Positions 12,639-24,139 of a DNA stretch of 64,000 nt are shown here, piece by piece (within the stretch, counting starts at the first letter, position 1; each line of letters starts with the position of its first letter). Source of the stretch: Apium graveolens (taxonomy: Eukaryota > Streptophyta > Magnoliopsida > Apiales > Apiaceae). The notes beneath the pieces were generated by a model. That model saw nothing but the letters and a program-made list of their open reading frames with translations. It was not told the DNA's origin and ran no database searches. The translations under genes were made by a program, and so were the position numbers. The DNA is taken from NCBI RefSeq assembly GCF_009905375.1, contig NC_133657.1, positions 3,162,001 through 3,226,000 of the forward strand. The letters are read 5' to 3'.

Positions 12639-13909
12639 GAGTAAATAACAGGGGTGTGGCTAACGTTTACACTCATTTTCAAAATATTGGCCGGATTTTC
12701 AAATTCTCAAAATGGTGGTTGAATTTCATTTTCGCCTTTCAAAGACGTGCCTACCGTCAAGACCGTGAAGTTTGCACCGTTAACTCAATTAAAAAACGTA
12801 AATTACAGGGATATAAAGGTAAAAATACATCAGTGTTTAAGAAATATAAATTAATGAAAATGATACAATAATTCCTGCACTGTTGCCCCGTCCCTGTCCC
12901 CAACTTCAACCCCCCAAATCTCCAACTCCAACCTCATTTATAATCTCACCCCCGATCTCTCTCTCTTCCTTTTCCTAATCGTCGCCGCGCTCCCCTACTC
13001 TCCATCTCTCGCCGAAGTCAAAACCCTAAACATCGTCAACCATGCCCGACCCATGTCTTTTTTGAGAAATTTAAACATATTAAGTGCATCCATGACTAAA
13101 CTCTAAACAACAACAATAATTATACACAAACTATACATACACTGAACTGAACGTGATTGGAAATTTGGGAATTTGTGATGAATTTGATCAGAATTTTGGA
13201 GGTTTGTGTATGGATTTGATCGGAAATTTGGGAGTTTACGATGTATATGTTAACTGGAGAATTTGGGGGTCTCGGTGGAGGCCACCACCGGCCGCGTGGC
13301 AACGGCGGTGGTGGTAGGTGATGGAGACGGAGAAAGGGAGAGGGAAAAGAAGGTGGTGGTAGGTGATGGTTTTTGTTATTTTTGAACTGGGGAGGGTTTG
13401 TGGGTTTTAATGATCGGAGACGAAATAGGCAAAAGGATGATGTTGTGTTTATGTTGTATGTGTTGATCGGAAAATGAGTGGGATTGAGAGGCGTGGTATG
13501 AGAGATTGCAGACAAGGGTGAGTGTGTTGAGTGGGTGTGTGTGAGTGTTGTGTGTTCGTGGCAGGAAGAAGGAGGGCGAAGGCATCACCGTAGCGGCGAT
13601 AATGTACACAAATATAATTAAAGAAAAAGATGATTAAAAATTGAAGTGAGGACCGGAAGAAACAAAGGTGAAAAAAAGGATAAAAAAAGTGAAGAAAATG
13701 ATGATAATTTAATGGATAAAAATATAATTATTATAAATATAAAAATCCGAAAATACCCTTTGCTCCGTTAGAGCTGTTAGACTATATTTGACGGGAGACA
13801 CATTTTTAAAAGGCGGGAAAAGAATTCAGCCACCATTTTATAAATTTATAAACCTGGCTAATATTTTTAAAATGAGTGTATACGTTAGCCACACCCTTGT
13901 AATTTACTC
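12639..13909. mobile_element. Mutator-like element with long TIRs (possible Pack-MULE)
   Basis: The two ends are inverted copies over well over 100 bp: GAGTAAATaACAgGGGTGTG at the left, with its near-identical inverted partner ending at 13909. Flanks are atattttat (12630-12638) and atatttttt (13910-13918), an 8/9 match to a 9-bp target duplication. The interior (about 12880-13620) is much richer in G+C than its surroundings. It holds short proline-rich minus-strand frames (13120-13515) and imperfect repeats of gatttgatcggaaatttggg. No transposase motif is seen. A captured host-gene fragment would explain the composition but I cannot identify a donor. Confidence 0.72.
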
Positions 13910-14108
13910 ATATTTTTTTGAGTAATTGTCTTGTGATGATGAGACTTGTCTAGTTTTAAACCTTTATCAGTTCTCTTCAAGTTTCAGCCTTTTGGTCTTT
14001 CAGAAATTTCTTGTAGAAACAAAATAAAATCCACGCATTTTATTTCACATTCAACATTGTCCAGATTTTTCAAGAGAAGTTATATAAGATTCATTTTCTA
14101 TATATTTG
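13910..14108. other. short flank before the retrotransposon nest
   Basis: AT-rich sequence with no gene. It ends in atttg at 14104-14108, the probable left target duplication of element A. Confidence 0.5.
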
Positions 14109-15304
14109 TGTTATGCCTGAAATTTGGTATAAACCCTATTTGGGTCAAAATCAGTTAGAGTAGTCAAAACTGAGATAAGAATGCCTGGAATTAAGGAAGA
14201 GATAAAGTAAGTTTTCTTCCTGAATAGGGAATATGCGCGCCCTCTTGATAAGGGAAGGCGCACCCTATGTTTGTAAAAGATTGATCGGATATATGCATGT
14301 AGTGGACGAAGGCGCGCCCTCATTATTTGAGGAAGGCGTCCCTGTTATTGGGAAAAGGCTGACTAATTCTCTAAGACAGCTCATCACCTATGGCAGGTCT
14401 TAGGGCGCGCCCTAGGTGAGAAAGATGGTTTAGATGGGACTTCAACATGGACACTTGGATGGGTTCTTAGGAGGATTTAAGAAAGTTGGAGATTATTATT
14501 ACTAACGTATTTGCTGCAGGTACTCTATTGAAGAACTCCTTCCTGTAATGCAACCACAGGAAGGCGGTGTCCGTGGTCAGAGATCTAAAGGGTATGCCTG
14601 GACGGAAGGCCTCCTCCTGTAGTCAATGAGTGTCTTCATTGGGGATGTGGGGTAAAACTGTGGTGAGTGCTTTGGGAGCTCTGTCTCTGTAGTCAGCGGG
14701 TGTCCTCGTTAGGAGACTTCGGAGTATCCTGCACTTTGCACCCAAAAGCTTGGGATCACTTGTCCTGTAATCCGGTAGGGGCTCCTTATTCGGGGGACAA
14801 GGATGCATCCAACATTTGGGGTGAACCACGGATGTACCTACGTCCACGGACTAGAGAAACAACTGGTAGCGGAGGGTTATCCATGGCCAGGGAGATGCCT
14901 TATCTGTGAAGTCTCGAAGCCGTGGACGAGCCTTGGGCCTTTGTGGTTGGACCTCATCGACGGACATTCCTAAAGCTAGTAGAAGACGGTTTCCAGTAGG
15001 TTTCCTACTAGGCCTCGGGACAAGAGATCTAAGCCCATTAGGTTTCTTGTTCTCTAAGAACTACGTTGGCTTGATTCCCTATAAATAGGGATACGTAAGC
15101 AAATTGTAAAGGGTCATAAGCGAGAGGACAAAGGAGCCACCACTAACCCTAAGCAATCTCAGCCACCAATAATCACAAACACCCAACACTGTTCATACTT
15201 TCCGACGATTACCGTTCACGTTTTCCGACGAAGAACCACCGTCGCAGATCTTGTTTCCGGCTACGAACCTCGAATTTCGTTGCTACCAAATACCTCCGTC
15301 AACA
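14109..15304 (+). repeat. Element A 5' LTR (1196 bp)
   Basis: Starts TGTTATGCCTGAAATTTGG and ends CCTCCGTCAACA. It matches 61214-62335 throughout except for scattered substitutions and 76 bp (about 14575-14650) missing from the 3' copy. It contains two exact GGCGCGCC palindromes (14311 and 14404) and degenerate relatives. Confidence 0.92.
15080..15087 (+). promoter_or_regulatory. TATA box in element A 5' LTR
   Basis: TATAAATA sits in the symmetric context ccctataaataggg, about 220 bp before the LTR end. The same sequence is conserved in the 3' LTR at 62111-62118. Position and sequence fit the LTR promoter of a plant retrotransposon. Confidence 0.65.
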
Positions 15305-15306
15305 AA

Positions 15307-15321
15307 TTGGCGCTAGAAGGA
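15307..15321 (+). other. Element A primer-binding site
   Basis: TTGGCGCTAGAAGG begins two bases after the 5' LTR. It starts with the TGG expected for pairing to a tRNA 3' CCA end. I do not assign the tRNA species. Confidence 0.6.
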
Positions 15322-15354
15322 GAGGCTAAACAAGGTCTGCATCTAGGAGGAAAG

Positions 15355-15599
15355 ATGTCTCAATATCTTGATGAAAGTTCTTATGATGGAGAAAGTTCCG
15401 ATGATGGTTTTGAGCAGGGCTATGACAAACCTTATATTTCTACTCTGGTGAATCGTCCCACCCCAAATGTTGGTGGTCAGCCACTAGTCTTGATCAGCAA
15501 CGTGGATTTGATGGAGCAGCTCTATCGCATGGGCGATGCCTTAAACAATTTCGACTCAAGGTTGAGTATGGTGGAGCGGCGTAAGACAAGGAGAGGCCT
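15355..15599 (+). pseudogene. Element A gag, N-terminal part
   Basis: The first ATG with a good open frame after the primer-binding site opens a serine/aspartate-rich N-terminus (MSQYLDESSYDGES) and runs into a basic stretch (ERRKTRRG). There the solo LTR B interrupts the frame. Reading resumes in the same frame after the target duplication at 55672. The frame was therefore still open at the insertion point, but the gene is now split by 40 kb. Confidence 0.75.
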
Positions 15600-15848
15600 T
15601 GTTAAGTGGCATTTATGTCCACTTAGAACGTCCTATAAAGGATTGAATTGATGTGTTGTACTCGAGTTGTTTGTACTTTTAATGTGTTTTTGTAGTATTT
15701 TTGCATTTCAGGCATAGATAAAGGAATGAGGAGATTTAACATTGCTTTGGTGCTAAGTTGGTGTTAGGAGGGTGTCTAGGAAGTTTGCTCGTGGAACGCC
15801 ATCTCAAACCAGTCAAGAAAACAAGGTGAAGAAGAAATTCCAGGATGT

Positions 15849-15937
15849 CAGTGCGCCCGCGCTGTGATAGCGCACGACCGCGCCAGAACTACAGAGAGAC
15901 AGCGCGCCTGCGCTGGAACAGCGCGCGGCCGCGCCAG
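15849..15937. repeat. two 38-bp GC-rich direct repeats in solo LTR B
   Basis: Units at 15849-15886 and 15900-15937, spaced 51 bp start to start, share the pattern cag.gcgcc.gcgctg...agcgc..g.ccgcgccag. Each is self-complementary around its GCGC cores. This is a CpG island-like patch in otherwise AT-rich DNA. Confidence 0.8.
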
Positions 15938-16642
15938 GCCATTTTTCAGGAATCCTATTTCAAGTAGAGAACTGATTTTTTGGACTTCTAATCTGTGTGG
16001 GATACTATATAATGATAACTTAAGGTCATTTTTCATAAGAAGCACATAACGGAGACTAAGGAGAAGCGGCGAGAAGACCTAGGAGCACAAATACAACAAA
16101 GGAGAAGAAAAGCTTGTTTATACTTGTGATTCTTTAATTGAGTCATAATCTTGGATGCTAGTTTTCTTGTTTGTTGAACCTATTATTCTTGTTTAACGTA
16201 CTTTGGTTTTATATTCAGTTTTATAAAGACTTAGTTTAGTATACCATGATTCATCAGAACCCACGGTGATGATGAGTTCGATTATGGGCTAATCATTATC
16301 GTGGGGTTCTAGCGGATTTACTTATGGATTTCAATAGTTAAATTGTTTCGTTACCTTAGTGTGTGGTGATTGTATGATATCCTAGTATTGGTTGTGCTTA
16401 TTCGTCTTATGAGCGTCGCGAACTTATAAGATAACGTGTTAATCTCTATTGAAGCGAAAGTGAATTTAGAGGTTTAGAACTTGGCATGCTAGCATAGGTT
16501 CATGTAATTGTTATGCATGATTCGTAGGTAATTTTAACCATCTTACTTGCCCTATGTAATCACGATAGATAACTTGCACTTAAACCGTTATGTTGTCAAA
16601 TTCTATAGACATATAGGGTCTCAACATACTTGGTGTCTATTC

Positions 16643-18095
16643 TGTTAGGTAATGAATCACACACAGAGGGGGGGGGGTGAATGTGTTTTTCTGATTTTAG
16701 GCTTTTCTTGAAAGATAATGGTTGAACAAAGTAAATTAAATCTTGTATAGAAAGGTGTTCATGCAGAAATTAAACTTGCATAAGATAAAGAACACATATC
16801 TTCAAAACTCATTTAATTTTTGTATTAAAAATTAAGATGCTTTGCTACAAAATTTCTAAGCTCTTTGAACTTAAAGAGCTCAGCTTCTTCTCGAGAGTGT
16901 TACAAGAATTTTTGATATAAATTGTTGCTTCTAACTAGAGGAACAATGTTAACTTTATAGCTCGGTTAACTGCTGGTTTACACAGTGGATAATAAACATG
17001 CTATTAGTTTTTCTAAACTGTCACTTGTCATTTCTATTTATAGAAAAACAAATCTTCCATTTCTGGCTTAGCATATCTTTAGCATCCCGTGTTTACTTTA
17101 ATCTTCCTCTGTCAGTTAATCTTTGCCATTGATCTTGTATACTCTTCAAGCTGTTTTTTATAGACTTGTCAATCCAGCTGTTGGATTGTTTGTTGATTGT
17201 TTATCTTGGATATTAAACTGATCTGCAATTCTGTACTTTGAGACTATACTTCGAGATCTTTAGTTTGATTCATTTGAACAATTGATATATCGATAAGTAT
17301 TAAGGCTTATCGAGATCTCTAGTACTCCATAATGAGTTTGGCTTGTAGAGGTCTTCAGCGCATCGAGATCTCTAGTCTTCATAACTTCACTTGACTTGTA
17401 GATATCTCGGAGTTCTCGAATGGATATAGACTCTGAGTTCTCTAGTGAAGGAATGACTTGTCGATATCTTTTTGAGTTCTCGAGTAGCTTTCCTGACTTC
17501 TCTACTCCCGGTGGATATTGCTTATCCGTTGAGTAGATATTGCTCATCCGTCGAGTAGATGTATAGCTTATCCGTCGAGTAGATATTGCTCATCCGTCGA
17601 GTAGATGTTATTCATCCATCGAGTGGATATATAGCTCATCCGTCGTGTAGATGTTATTCATCCATCGAGTGGATATATAGCTCATCCGTCGAGTAGATGT
17701 TGCTTATCCGTCGGTACTCTCTGGAGTTTGAATGACTTCTCGATAAGTCATTCTGGAGTTCTCGAATGACTTTTCTATAACATTAAATCTGTGACTGTAG
17801 AGATCTTGACTTAGAACATTTTTCTCCAAATAGATTTATTCAACTCCAAGCTTCTTCAAAATTCTTCTGAGGCATGATCTTCTTGATCTTCTTCCAGATA
17901 GAATCCTTAGGCTTGATACTATTTTAGGTCAAAGAATCCAGTCTGCTCCTTTGCATTTTTACAGATTTTAAATGTTACAAGTACAGAATACAAATTTAGA
18001 TAACACAACTTACTTAGGTTTGGCCCCAAGCTTAACTGATTGCTAATGACATTGTCAGCTTCAGTAATCTTTGACATCATCTATTATATATTACA
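16643..18095 (-). repeat. Element C 3' LTR (1453 bp)
   Basis: Left copy of the LTR pair, from TGTTAGGTAATGAATCAC to ATATATTACA. It contains a run of G at about 16668, a minus-strand TATA-like CTATAAATAG (17034-17043) and the tandem repeat block at 17520-17722. Confidence 0.92.
17520..17722. repeat. about 22-27 bp tandem repeats in C LTR
   Basis: About eight variants of a unit built on atccgtcgagtagat, with spacers alternating between attgctc, gtatagctt and gttattc. The same array is in the partner LTR at about 54665-54874. The flanking LTR is also rich in tcgag and tatcgag words. Confidence 0.85.
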
Positions 18096-18111
18096 ATCTC
18101 CCCCAACTTGT
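18096..18111 (-). other. Element C polypurine tract
   Basis: The minus strand reads ACAAGTTGGGGGAGAT directly before the 3' LTR. The identical 16-mer is the polypurine tract of element F (50302-50317), showing that C and F belong to the same lineage. Confidence 0.85.
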
Positions 18112-18790
18112 TCATTATGAAATTATGCACAAGTTCTGGTTGATGATGTCAAAACTTTATCTAAATGCAGAACTCATCTGATCTTCTTTTGTGAGTTGCA
18201 TCTAGATTTCTTCTTCCTTCTCCCCGTATCAAGAAAAGAATATTATTATCTGACAACATCCATTAGCTGTTTTGGCATTTAGATATATTCTCCCCCTTTT
18301 TGACATTATCTTCAGGAAGAAAGATCTAGCTAGATGCATATTGTTCAAGCTTTTGTCAATGCTCATGTAGAACACTATCAACAGCTTCAAGTTTAGTGAA
18401 GTCTGTAGTGATGAGTTTACCAAGTAGATTAGAATAGGAAAAACCTAAGCTCTCTGTTCTTTTGAATAAGTAGTTTCACTACTTCTCACTGCACTAGTCT
18501 CATGACTTTTAAGAGTCGGAGTTACCTCATAAGGAGTGCTAAATCCAGACACTCATTCTACCTCTCCTTTTGCCAGGAAGGATCCTGCCTCTCTTATTTT
18601 CTATTTTTCTCTCAATCTTTTATCTCATTCTCACATGAAAGGCTCAATTGTTGTTTGTCCTACAGAAATAAGAGCTGGCTGAGAAGAGTTGATCTGTGAT
18701 CATATGATTAGGGGAAGACCATATAGGGCTAATCATACTCATTTCACCAAAAAGATGAGTGCATAAGCATCTATGACTTGTGTCACAGTT
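18112..18790. other. Element C 3' untranslated region (left part)
   Basis: Internal 3' sequence of element C between its polypurine tract and the insertion of solo LTR D. Only short meaningless frames are present. Confidence 0.6.
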
Positions 18791-21700
18791 TGTATAACGA
18801 CTCGTGTATCTCTGTATTATTTAAATACATAATTATTGAATTATTAAATAAATAAAATATGTGTATAGCTTCTGTCAGCTCGGTATTATTTTATTATTAT
18901 AAATGTGTGAACTATGGTGTACCGGGTTGTTTGTGTAATTAATTATTGAGTTGTACTGAATCGTTTTCACTTTTAAAAGTGAATTTAGTGTAAAATTTAT
19001 TTGCATAAATATTTAGAATGCCTTTAAAATTGTTTTTATGGTTTCATAATTGCAATAATTATTTTTGGGATTTTATAAAATTTAGAAATTTATATTTCAT
19101 TAATTATTTAGCCCTGCGTGATTTTCTGAGTGCATTTATTTATAAAATCTGTATTTAATTCTAGAATTCTTCAAAAATTATGAAACTCACATTTATTTAA
19201 GTTTGGAATATTCCGAGAATTTTAAAATTATTTTGGGAATTTTTGGGATTAATCTCACCCGCGCGTTGTTTCGTTTATTCGTTAAAAGCGGGTATAAATT
19301 GCAATTCAGGAAATATTTTTAAAATTATGAAATTTATATTTTTATTAATTTCAGGATATGTATGATATTTTAAAATTAATTTGGTAAATTTCTAAAATTG
19401 TTTAAAATGCGACATGATTCGTTACTTGCGAATTTTGTGTTAAATCGGGCTGCTTTATTTTTGGCTACGTGTCTAAATTATATTAATGATAGTACACGTG
19501 TAGTTCAGTTGGGGGGAACTGCAGAAAATTAATAATAATAAAATAAGATAAACACAGACCCAATTGAGCCTGTGTTCATCCCCTACCCTCAATTAATCTC
19601 TCTTGCCCTCTCTACACTCTTAATCTCTCACAACCTCCCCTGTTATTGTCTTTTCTCGTTCCTTGCTTCTCCCGTTTGTCTTTTGTTTACTCACCCCGTT
19701 TCACATATTTTCGGGTTATTCCGGTAAGAAGAGAATCGTCGCCTTGGTTTTTTAATTTCTAGTCTGTTCCCGGTTGTTACCCACGTCTGGCTTCTTGTTG
19801 TCTTTTTCTTCCCGTGTGTATATGTATACCGTATGTATACATGTGTTTATATGTGTAGCAATTGTGTAAGTGTGTGTTTTGTGTGTGTTGGCGGTGATCT
19901 GTTGCCGCCCTGCTATTGTTTCCGGTGCCTGAACTTTTGTTTCTGCCGGGCTGCCGCCGGTTTTCCGGTGAGGTGGCCTGTGTAGTGGGTTGCATGACAT
20001 ACACGCGCGTGTGGTGTGTATATTTGTGCAGGGATGTATTGTGTTATTTGCTGTCTGCTGTGATTCTGCTTATTCTGAAATTTAATTTTTATTTTGCAGG
20101 ATATTGTTTGAATAAATTTCATGATATAAAAGAATAAATAAATATTCCATACCAGGAAATTTATTTAATTGGTAGAAGTTGCGTTGAAAACCCAAAATTT
20201 ATTTGGGTACCCGCAAGTTTTACCGCCGTTGGCGATGAGCCTCGGCGAGCCGACGGTGGACTATGATGATTAGATCTGAGTCCTACAATTTAAAATACAA
20301 AATATGATTAAAAATTATAAAGCACGAGTTAAGACATAAAAATGTGGATAATAACGATTAATAAGTGTATTTGATTGGTGTATATGAATTGCGAATTGAC
20401 ATTGTTGGTTGAATCGGTGGATGGGACTTGGACAATTGGATTTTTTAGTGCTTGTGTTGGGATTGATTTGACGTCGGAACGTTCGACGGGTTAGCCGATA
20501 ATCAAAGGAGGTGCTGCCCGATTTCCGGAAAATTAAATCACGGAAATACGAGGCCGTACCCAATGACTATCGGAACGTCGATCGGTTATATGTAACTACT
20601 TTGTACGAAACCTGATTATGTGTTGTGATGTAGTACTTTGCTAAAACCGATAACCCTAATTTCGTAAAAGGACAGAGATACTATTTTCTGAAAATGAACA
20701 CCAAATCGATTTTCGAAGACGTGAACCCTAATTGATACGTGTATTATTATATGAAGTATTACGAGTCGGGTTTTGTTAACGTTCAGGTAGGTTGTTAGCG
20801 AGGATATGTCAAGCATAATCGAATGTCTAAGTTAGGGTGTTTCGACTTTATAGGTGCTAGTCGGAAAGCCCAAGAGTTGACGTTGGATAGCCTAGTGGAC
20901 AGTCGACGAGCTCAGTAAGGTTCCAATCGAAGGACTTTAGTGTTGGAGTCGAATCCAGGGTAATCTAGTGGTTAGACGTTAAAGTTTGAGCGTCCGTGTC
21001 GACTCAAGGTCAATCGATATTAGTTGTAAAGCTCTGCAAGGCAAGTACCCCTGAACAAATCTTTTACGGTACAGTATATATGAATAATTGTTGATTTAAA
21101 TTACGTACTGGAACAAAATGATTTAAGTTACGTATCCCCTGGGTTTCAAATTGTTTTGTTAACTTGGGTTTTTGGGGGAAAAGTAACTTCTGAAGATGCC
21201 TATCTCTAAAATTTTGAATAAAATGAAAATGTTTTGGAAAATGTGCTATGTTATAAATGTTTTGATAAGAGATAGGTAAGTGATTTAGAAAACTGGATAG
21301 AAATGATCAGATAATTGGATGAGTGTGCGCAGAAGGCCCGTAACGGCCTGGAAGTTAGCGTAAGAGGCGAAGTGGTTGCACACCCTGTTATAACCACCAG
21401 CCCAGCGTGACAGAGACCTAGCTAGTCTCTGAGTTCCGGAACAAGTTTCATAGGATAGCCTGATCAGCTGTCTCACCAGGGATCATCCAATACTTTTATA
21501 TCTGAGTAAGTGATTTTGAGGTTCCCGGAGGGGGACAAGTTTTATAGGTCCTGTGATGTGACAAGTTTTATAGGTCCTGTGATGGGACAAGTTTTATAGA
21601 TCCTGTGATGGGATAAGTTTTATGGTTCCCGTAACGGAACAAATGATTTTGGGTCCTCGTAACGGGACAAATGGTTTTATGGGTCCTGTGATGGGACGGA

Positions 21701-22256
21701 AGATTTGAGAATGAAAGAAGCATGCTAAAATTGAAATTGATATTTATGCACATCACACAACTAATGATTTGGTTTTACAGAGCATGCTAGTTTTGATATC
21801 CAGTTCATACATGTTTTACTTGTTTTCTGGCAAGTTATGATTTCTGTTCCTATAACTGTTTATCATAAACTATTTTTGATTATTATTCATATAGTGGTAC
21901 TGTTGAGCTATTGATTGCTCACCCTTGCAAAATGTTTTATATATGTATTGCAGATGCCTAGGGGATTCTCCCGTGGCAGTCAGGGCAGAGTTCTAGTTCC
22001 TTCCATGTCAGGCTCCTTTGAGGTAGTTGTGTTGGACCCAAGCGGGTCTATTGAGTTGCTGAACAAGGATAGTATTGTTTGGATTGTCTTTAGTAAGTTG
22101 GTTTTATGATGATTGTAACCTAAGTCATACTTAAACCTGGAAAAGATCTTGGAAAAAAGGGGTTGTGTTTATATAATAATGTTGAGTTTGATTATATTAT
22201 GTTATTATTGTTATTATTAATGACGTCAACTCCTGACCCCGGGGTTGAGGCCGTCA
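18791..22256 (+). mobile_element. Element D: 3.5 kb solo LTR, probably chromoviral (Tekay/Del-like)
   Basis: Begins TGTATAACGACTCGTG and ends GGTTGAGGCCGTCA. A perfect 5-bp target duplication cagtt lies at 18786-18790 and 22257-22261. No pol motifs occur in 3466 bp. The end resembles the terminus of element E (ggggttgagg.cgt.a against tttgggggtgttaca), and very long LTRs are typical of Tekay-type chromoviruses, so a solo LTR is the best reading. Plus orientation is inferred from that resemblance. Confidence 0.78.
21533..21698. repeat. minisatellite in solo LTR D
   Basis: About six units of roughly 27 bp, consensus gacaagttttataggtcctg plus tgatgg, with later units diverging to cgtaacgg. Perfect neighbours sit at the 5' side, and degeneration increases to the 3' side. 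Confidence 0.85.
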
Positions 22257-22261
22257 CAGTT

Positions 22262-23129
22262 TGACTCACAGATTGCTTTGTGGTTATGATAGAATGTTGT
22301 CCTCCACTTGTAGTGGGAACCTCCAATTAAATTGGAGGGGATTTGACTGGGTTACTGCTATGTGCACCAGCCTCAAACCCTTGTGTGTCTTGCAACATAC
22401 CGGCACTTGAATGTGTTATGCTTGCTTTTCTCATGACATTGTCATAGGCAATTGTTCTTCCAGCTTTGACTGCTAAGGCAGCTTCTGCTAGAGTTATGAG
22501 GGGAGTTGTTCCTTCTTGAGGAACCTCCAATTGAATTGGAGAGGATTTAGATAGCTCCCCCTCAGGAGTACTACCCTCAAACCTATCAGTCTGTTAAGAC
22601 TGTTTTGCACACGAAGGTGCATTAGTGATATTCATGAAAAACTGATAAGTTTCCATGTTTGTGATACCAGTTCCTTTTTTTTCAAATAACAAATAACTGA
22701 AAAATAGTCTGGGGATTTTTGTCCTTTTGTAAAACAGGTTCCTTTTGAGAGTTACCTAAGTGGGATTGTGTTTGAGTTTGTGTTTGTGTTGTTGTGCCTG
22801 GGTAAACTGCAGTTTGGTTTTGAGATGTTTTAGCTGCAGTTTTAGCACTAATACCTGTGAATTGATTATTTGAATTCCCTGTTGATGTCTTATATTAAAC
22901 CTGTAATGCATTGAACAAATGTACCTTTCTGGAGTTTCATTAGACAAATACATTGTAAGATATTCTAGTTGCAAGCATTATTGCAGAGAAGGCAAAATTC
23001 ATTATAGATATAAGCACATAGGAACCAATACACAAACAAAAGAATACTTAGAGAAGAATTTGGATTGTCATTAATAATAGAAACAGAGTATATTAAGACA
23101 TAGATTTAACAAGTAAACCCTAATCCTAA
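22262..23129 (-). pseudogene. Element C 3' region with small broken frame
   Basis: Minus-strand internal sequence of element C downstream of pol. A 67-codon frame at 22530-22327 has an ordinary amino-acid mixture. It may be the C-terminal remnant of the extra 3' ORF that starts at 23498, but stops intervene. No domain is recognised. Confidence 0.4.
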
Positions 23130-23498
23130 CTACTCTAGTGAGGACTCCTTCTTCTCTGCCTCCAATCTCCTTGCCCTGCGCTTGTAAAACCTGGACATGG
23201 AGTTTGCAAGAGAAATGATTCTTTCCTGCAGCTCCAGAGCAGCAAGTCGTTGCTGCTCAGCCACCCTGGCTCGTCTCTCCTGCTTGAGAGAGACTTCCAT
23301 CTCGAAGAAAAGAACATCAAGTTGATCATCCCATGAGAGTTCATCAAAGATCTCTCGTGGAAGATCAAAAGGGCTGCATACGATCCCCTTGATGCGGATT
23401 TGAAGTCCAAAAGGGTCATAATAGACCTTATTGTCAGTCAAGTTTTGAGCTGGAAGATAAACACCGTGGTTAAGTGTGTGAAAAATGGGGGCAGCCAT
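23130..23498 (-). CDS. Element C extra 3' ORF, 122 aa, unknown function
   Basis: An open frame on the same strand as C pol, located between pol and the 3' LTR where Sireviruses often carry an additional (so-called envelope-like) gene. The product starts MAAPIFHTLNHGVYLPAQ. Residues about 70-118 are strongly charged and helix-forming, with heptad-like leucines and Arg/Lys/Glu runs suggesting a coiled coil. No signal peptide or membrane segment is seen, so I do not call it an envelope. It is shorter than expected for this class and may be the N-terminal part of a longer decayed frame. Confidence 0.55.
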   Translation of the reverse strand: MAAPIFHTLNHGVYLPAQNLTDNKVYYDPFGLQIRIKGIVCSPFDLPREIFDELSWDDQLDVLFFEMEVSLKQERRARVAEQQRLAALELQERIISLANSMSRFYKRRARRLEAEKKESSLE

Positions 23499-24139
23499 TG
23501 GAGCGAAAAAACAATAGGTGAGTTTTGAGGCTAAAATAGTTTATCAGAAAGAGAGTGGTGATGAATGATAAAGAGGGAGGCGTTTTTAATTTATAGAGGG
23601 AGTAAAGATAGAAACCAATAGACTCTTGAGTTGCCCGGATAATACGAATAATAACACATACGCATATTTGACAGTTAGAAATGACTAGTTACTATTCCCC
23701 ATGCAAGTACTCAAGAATATTAGTTACTTTAGAGAGTGACTATTCCCCATGCAAATAAGCACGTACTCCCTACACAAAAAGTGACTCCTCCTATCAGCAT
23801 TCAGTCAAATAAATTAACCACTATCAGCATACTCAAATCAACACAAATAATGTACTAGTCTACTAACATTGGACTAACCTATTTTCACGTAAACAAGAAA
23901 TCATATAAGAATGTAAATGTGTCAACAAGTTAGAGAAATTAGAGATAAAGTATGTCAAAAGTATTTTTCTGAACAGAATTTATGAATTAAATTTATTTAG
24001 TTTTTCATACTTTTTGCTCCTTTTGATCTGTTATTTATTAAGTTCATATACTGATGATATGAAGTAATAAATATTCAGTTTACTTAGAATTTTGAAAGAT
24101 TCCAAGTTCAAATTAATCGAGAAGTCTGGGTATTTATAG

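Noticed and set aside
13120..13515. 131-codon proline-rich minus-strand ORF inside the Mutator-like element
   Set aside because: Not reported as a gene: low-complexity Pro/His/Asn composition and no recognised domain; kept only as part of the Pack-MULE hypothesis.
14667..15088. Plus-strand ORFs of 80 and 60 codons in the element A LTR
   Set aside because: Fall within the LTR and are not preserved as a coding unit in the 3' LTR copy (frame changed by small indels).
17520..17722. Regular direct repeats that might look like a CRISPR array
   Set aside because: Plant retrotransposon LTR context, imperfect repeats, no unique spacers of constant length and no cas genes.
23135..23419. Alternative 94-codon frame overlapping the element C 3' ORF
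   Set aside because: Overlaps the better 122-codon frame in another register and has a biased, unstructured composition.
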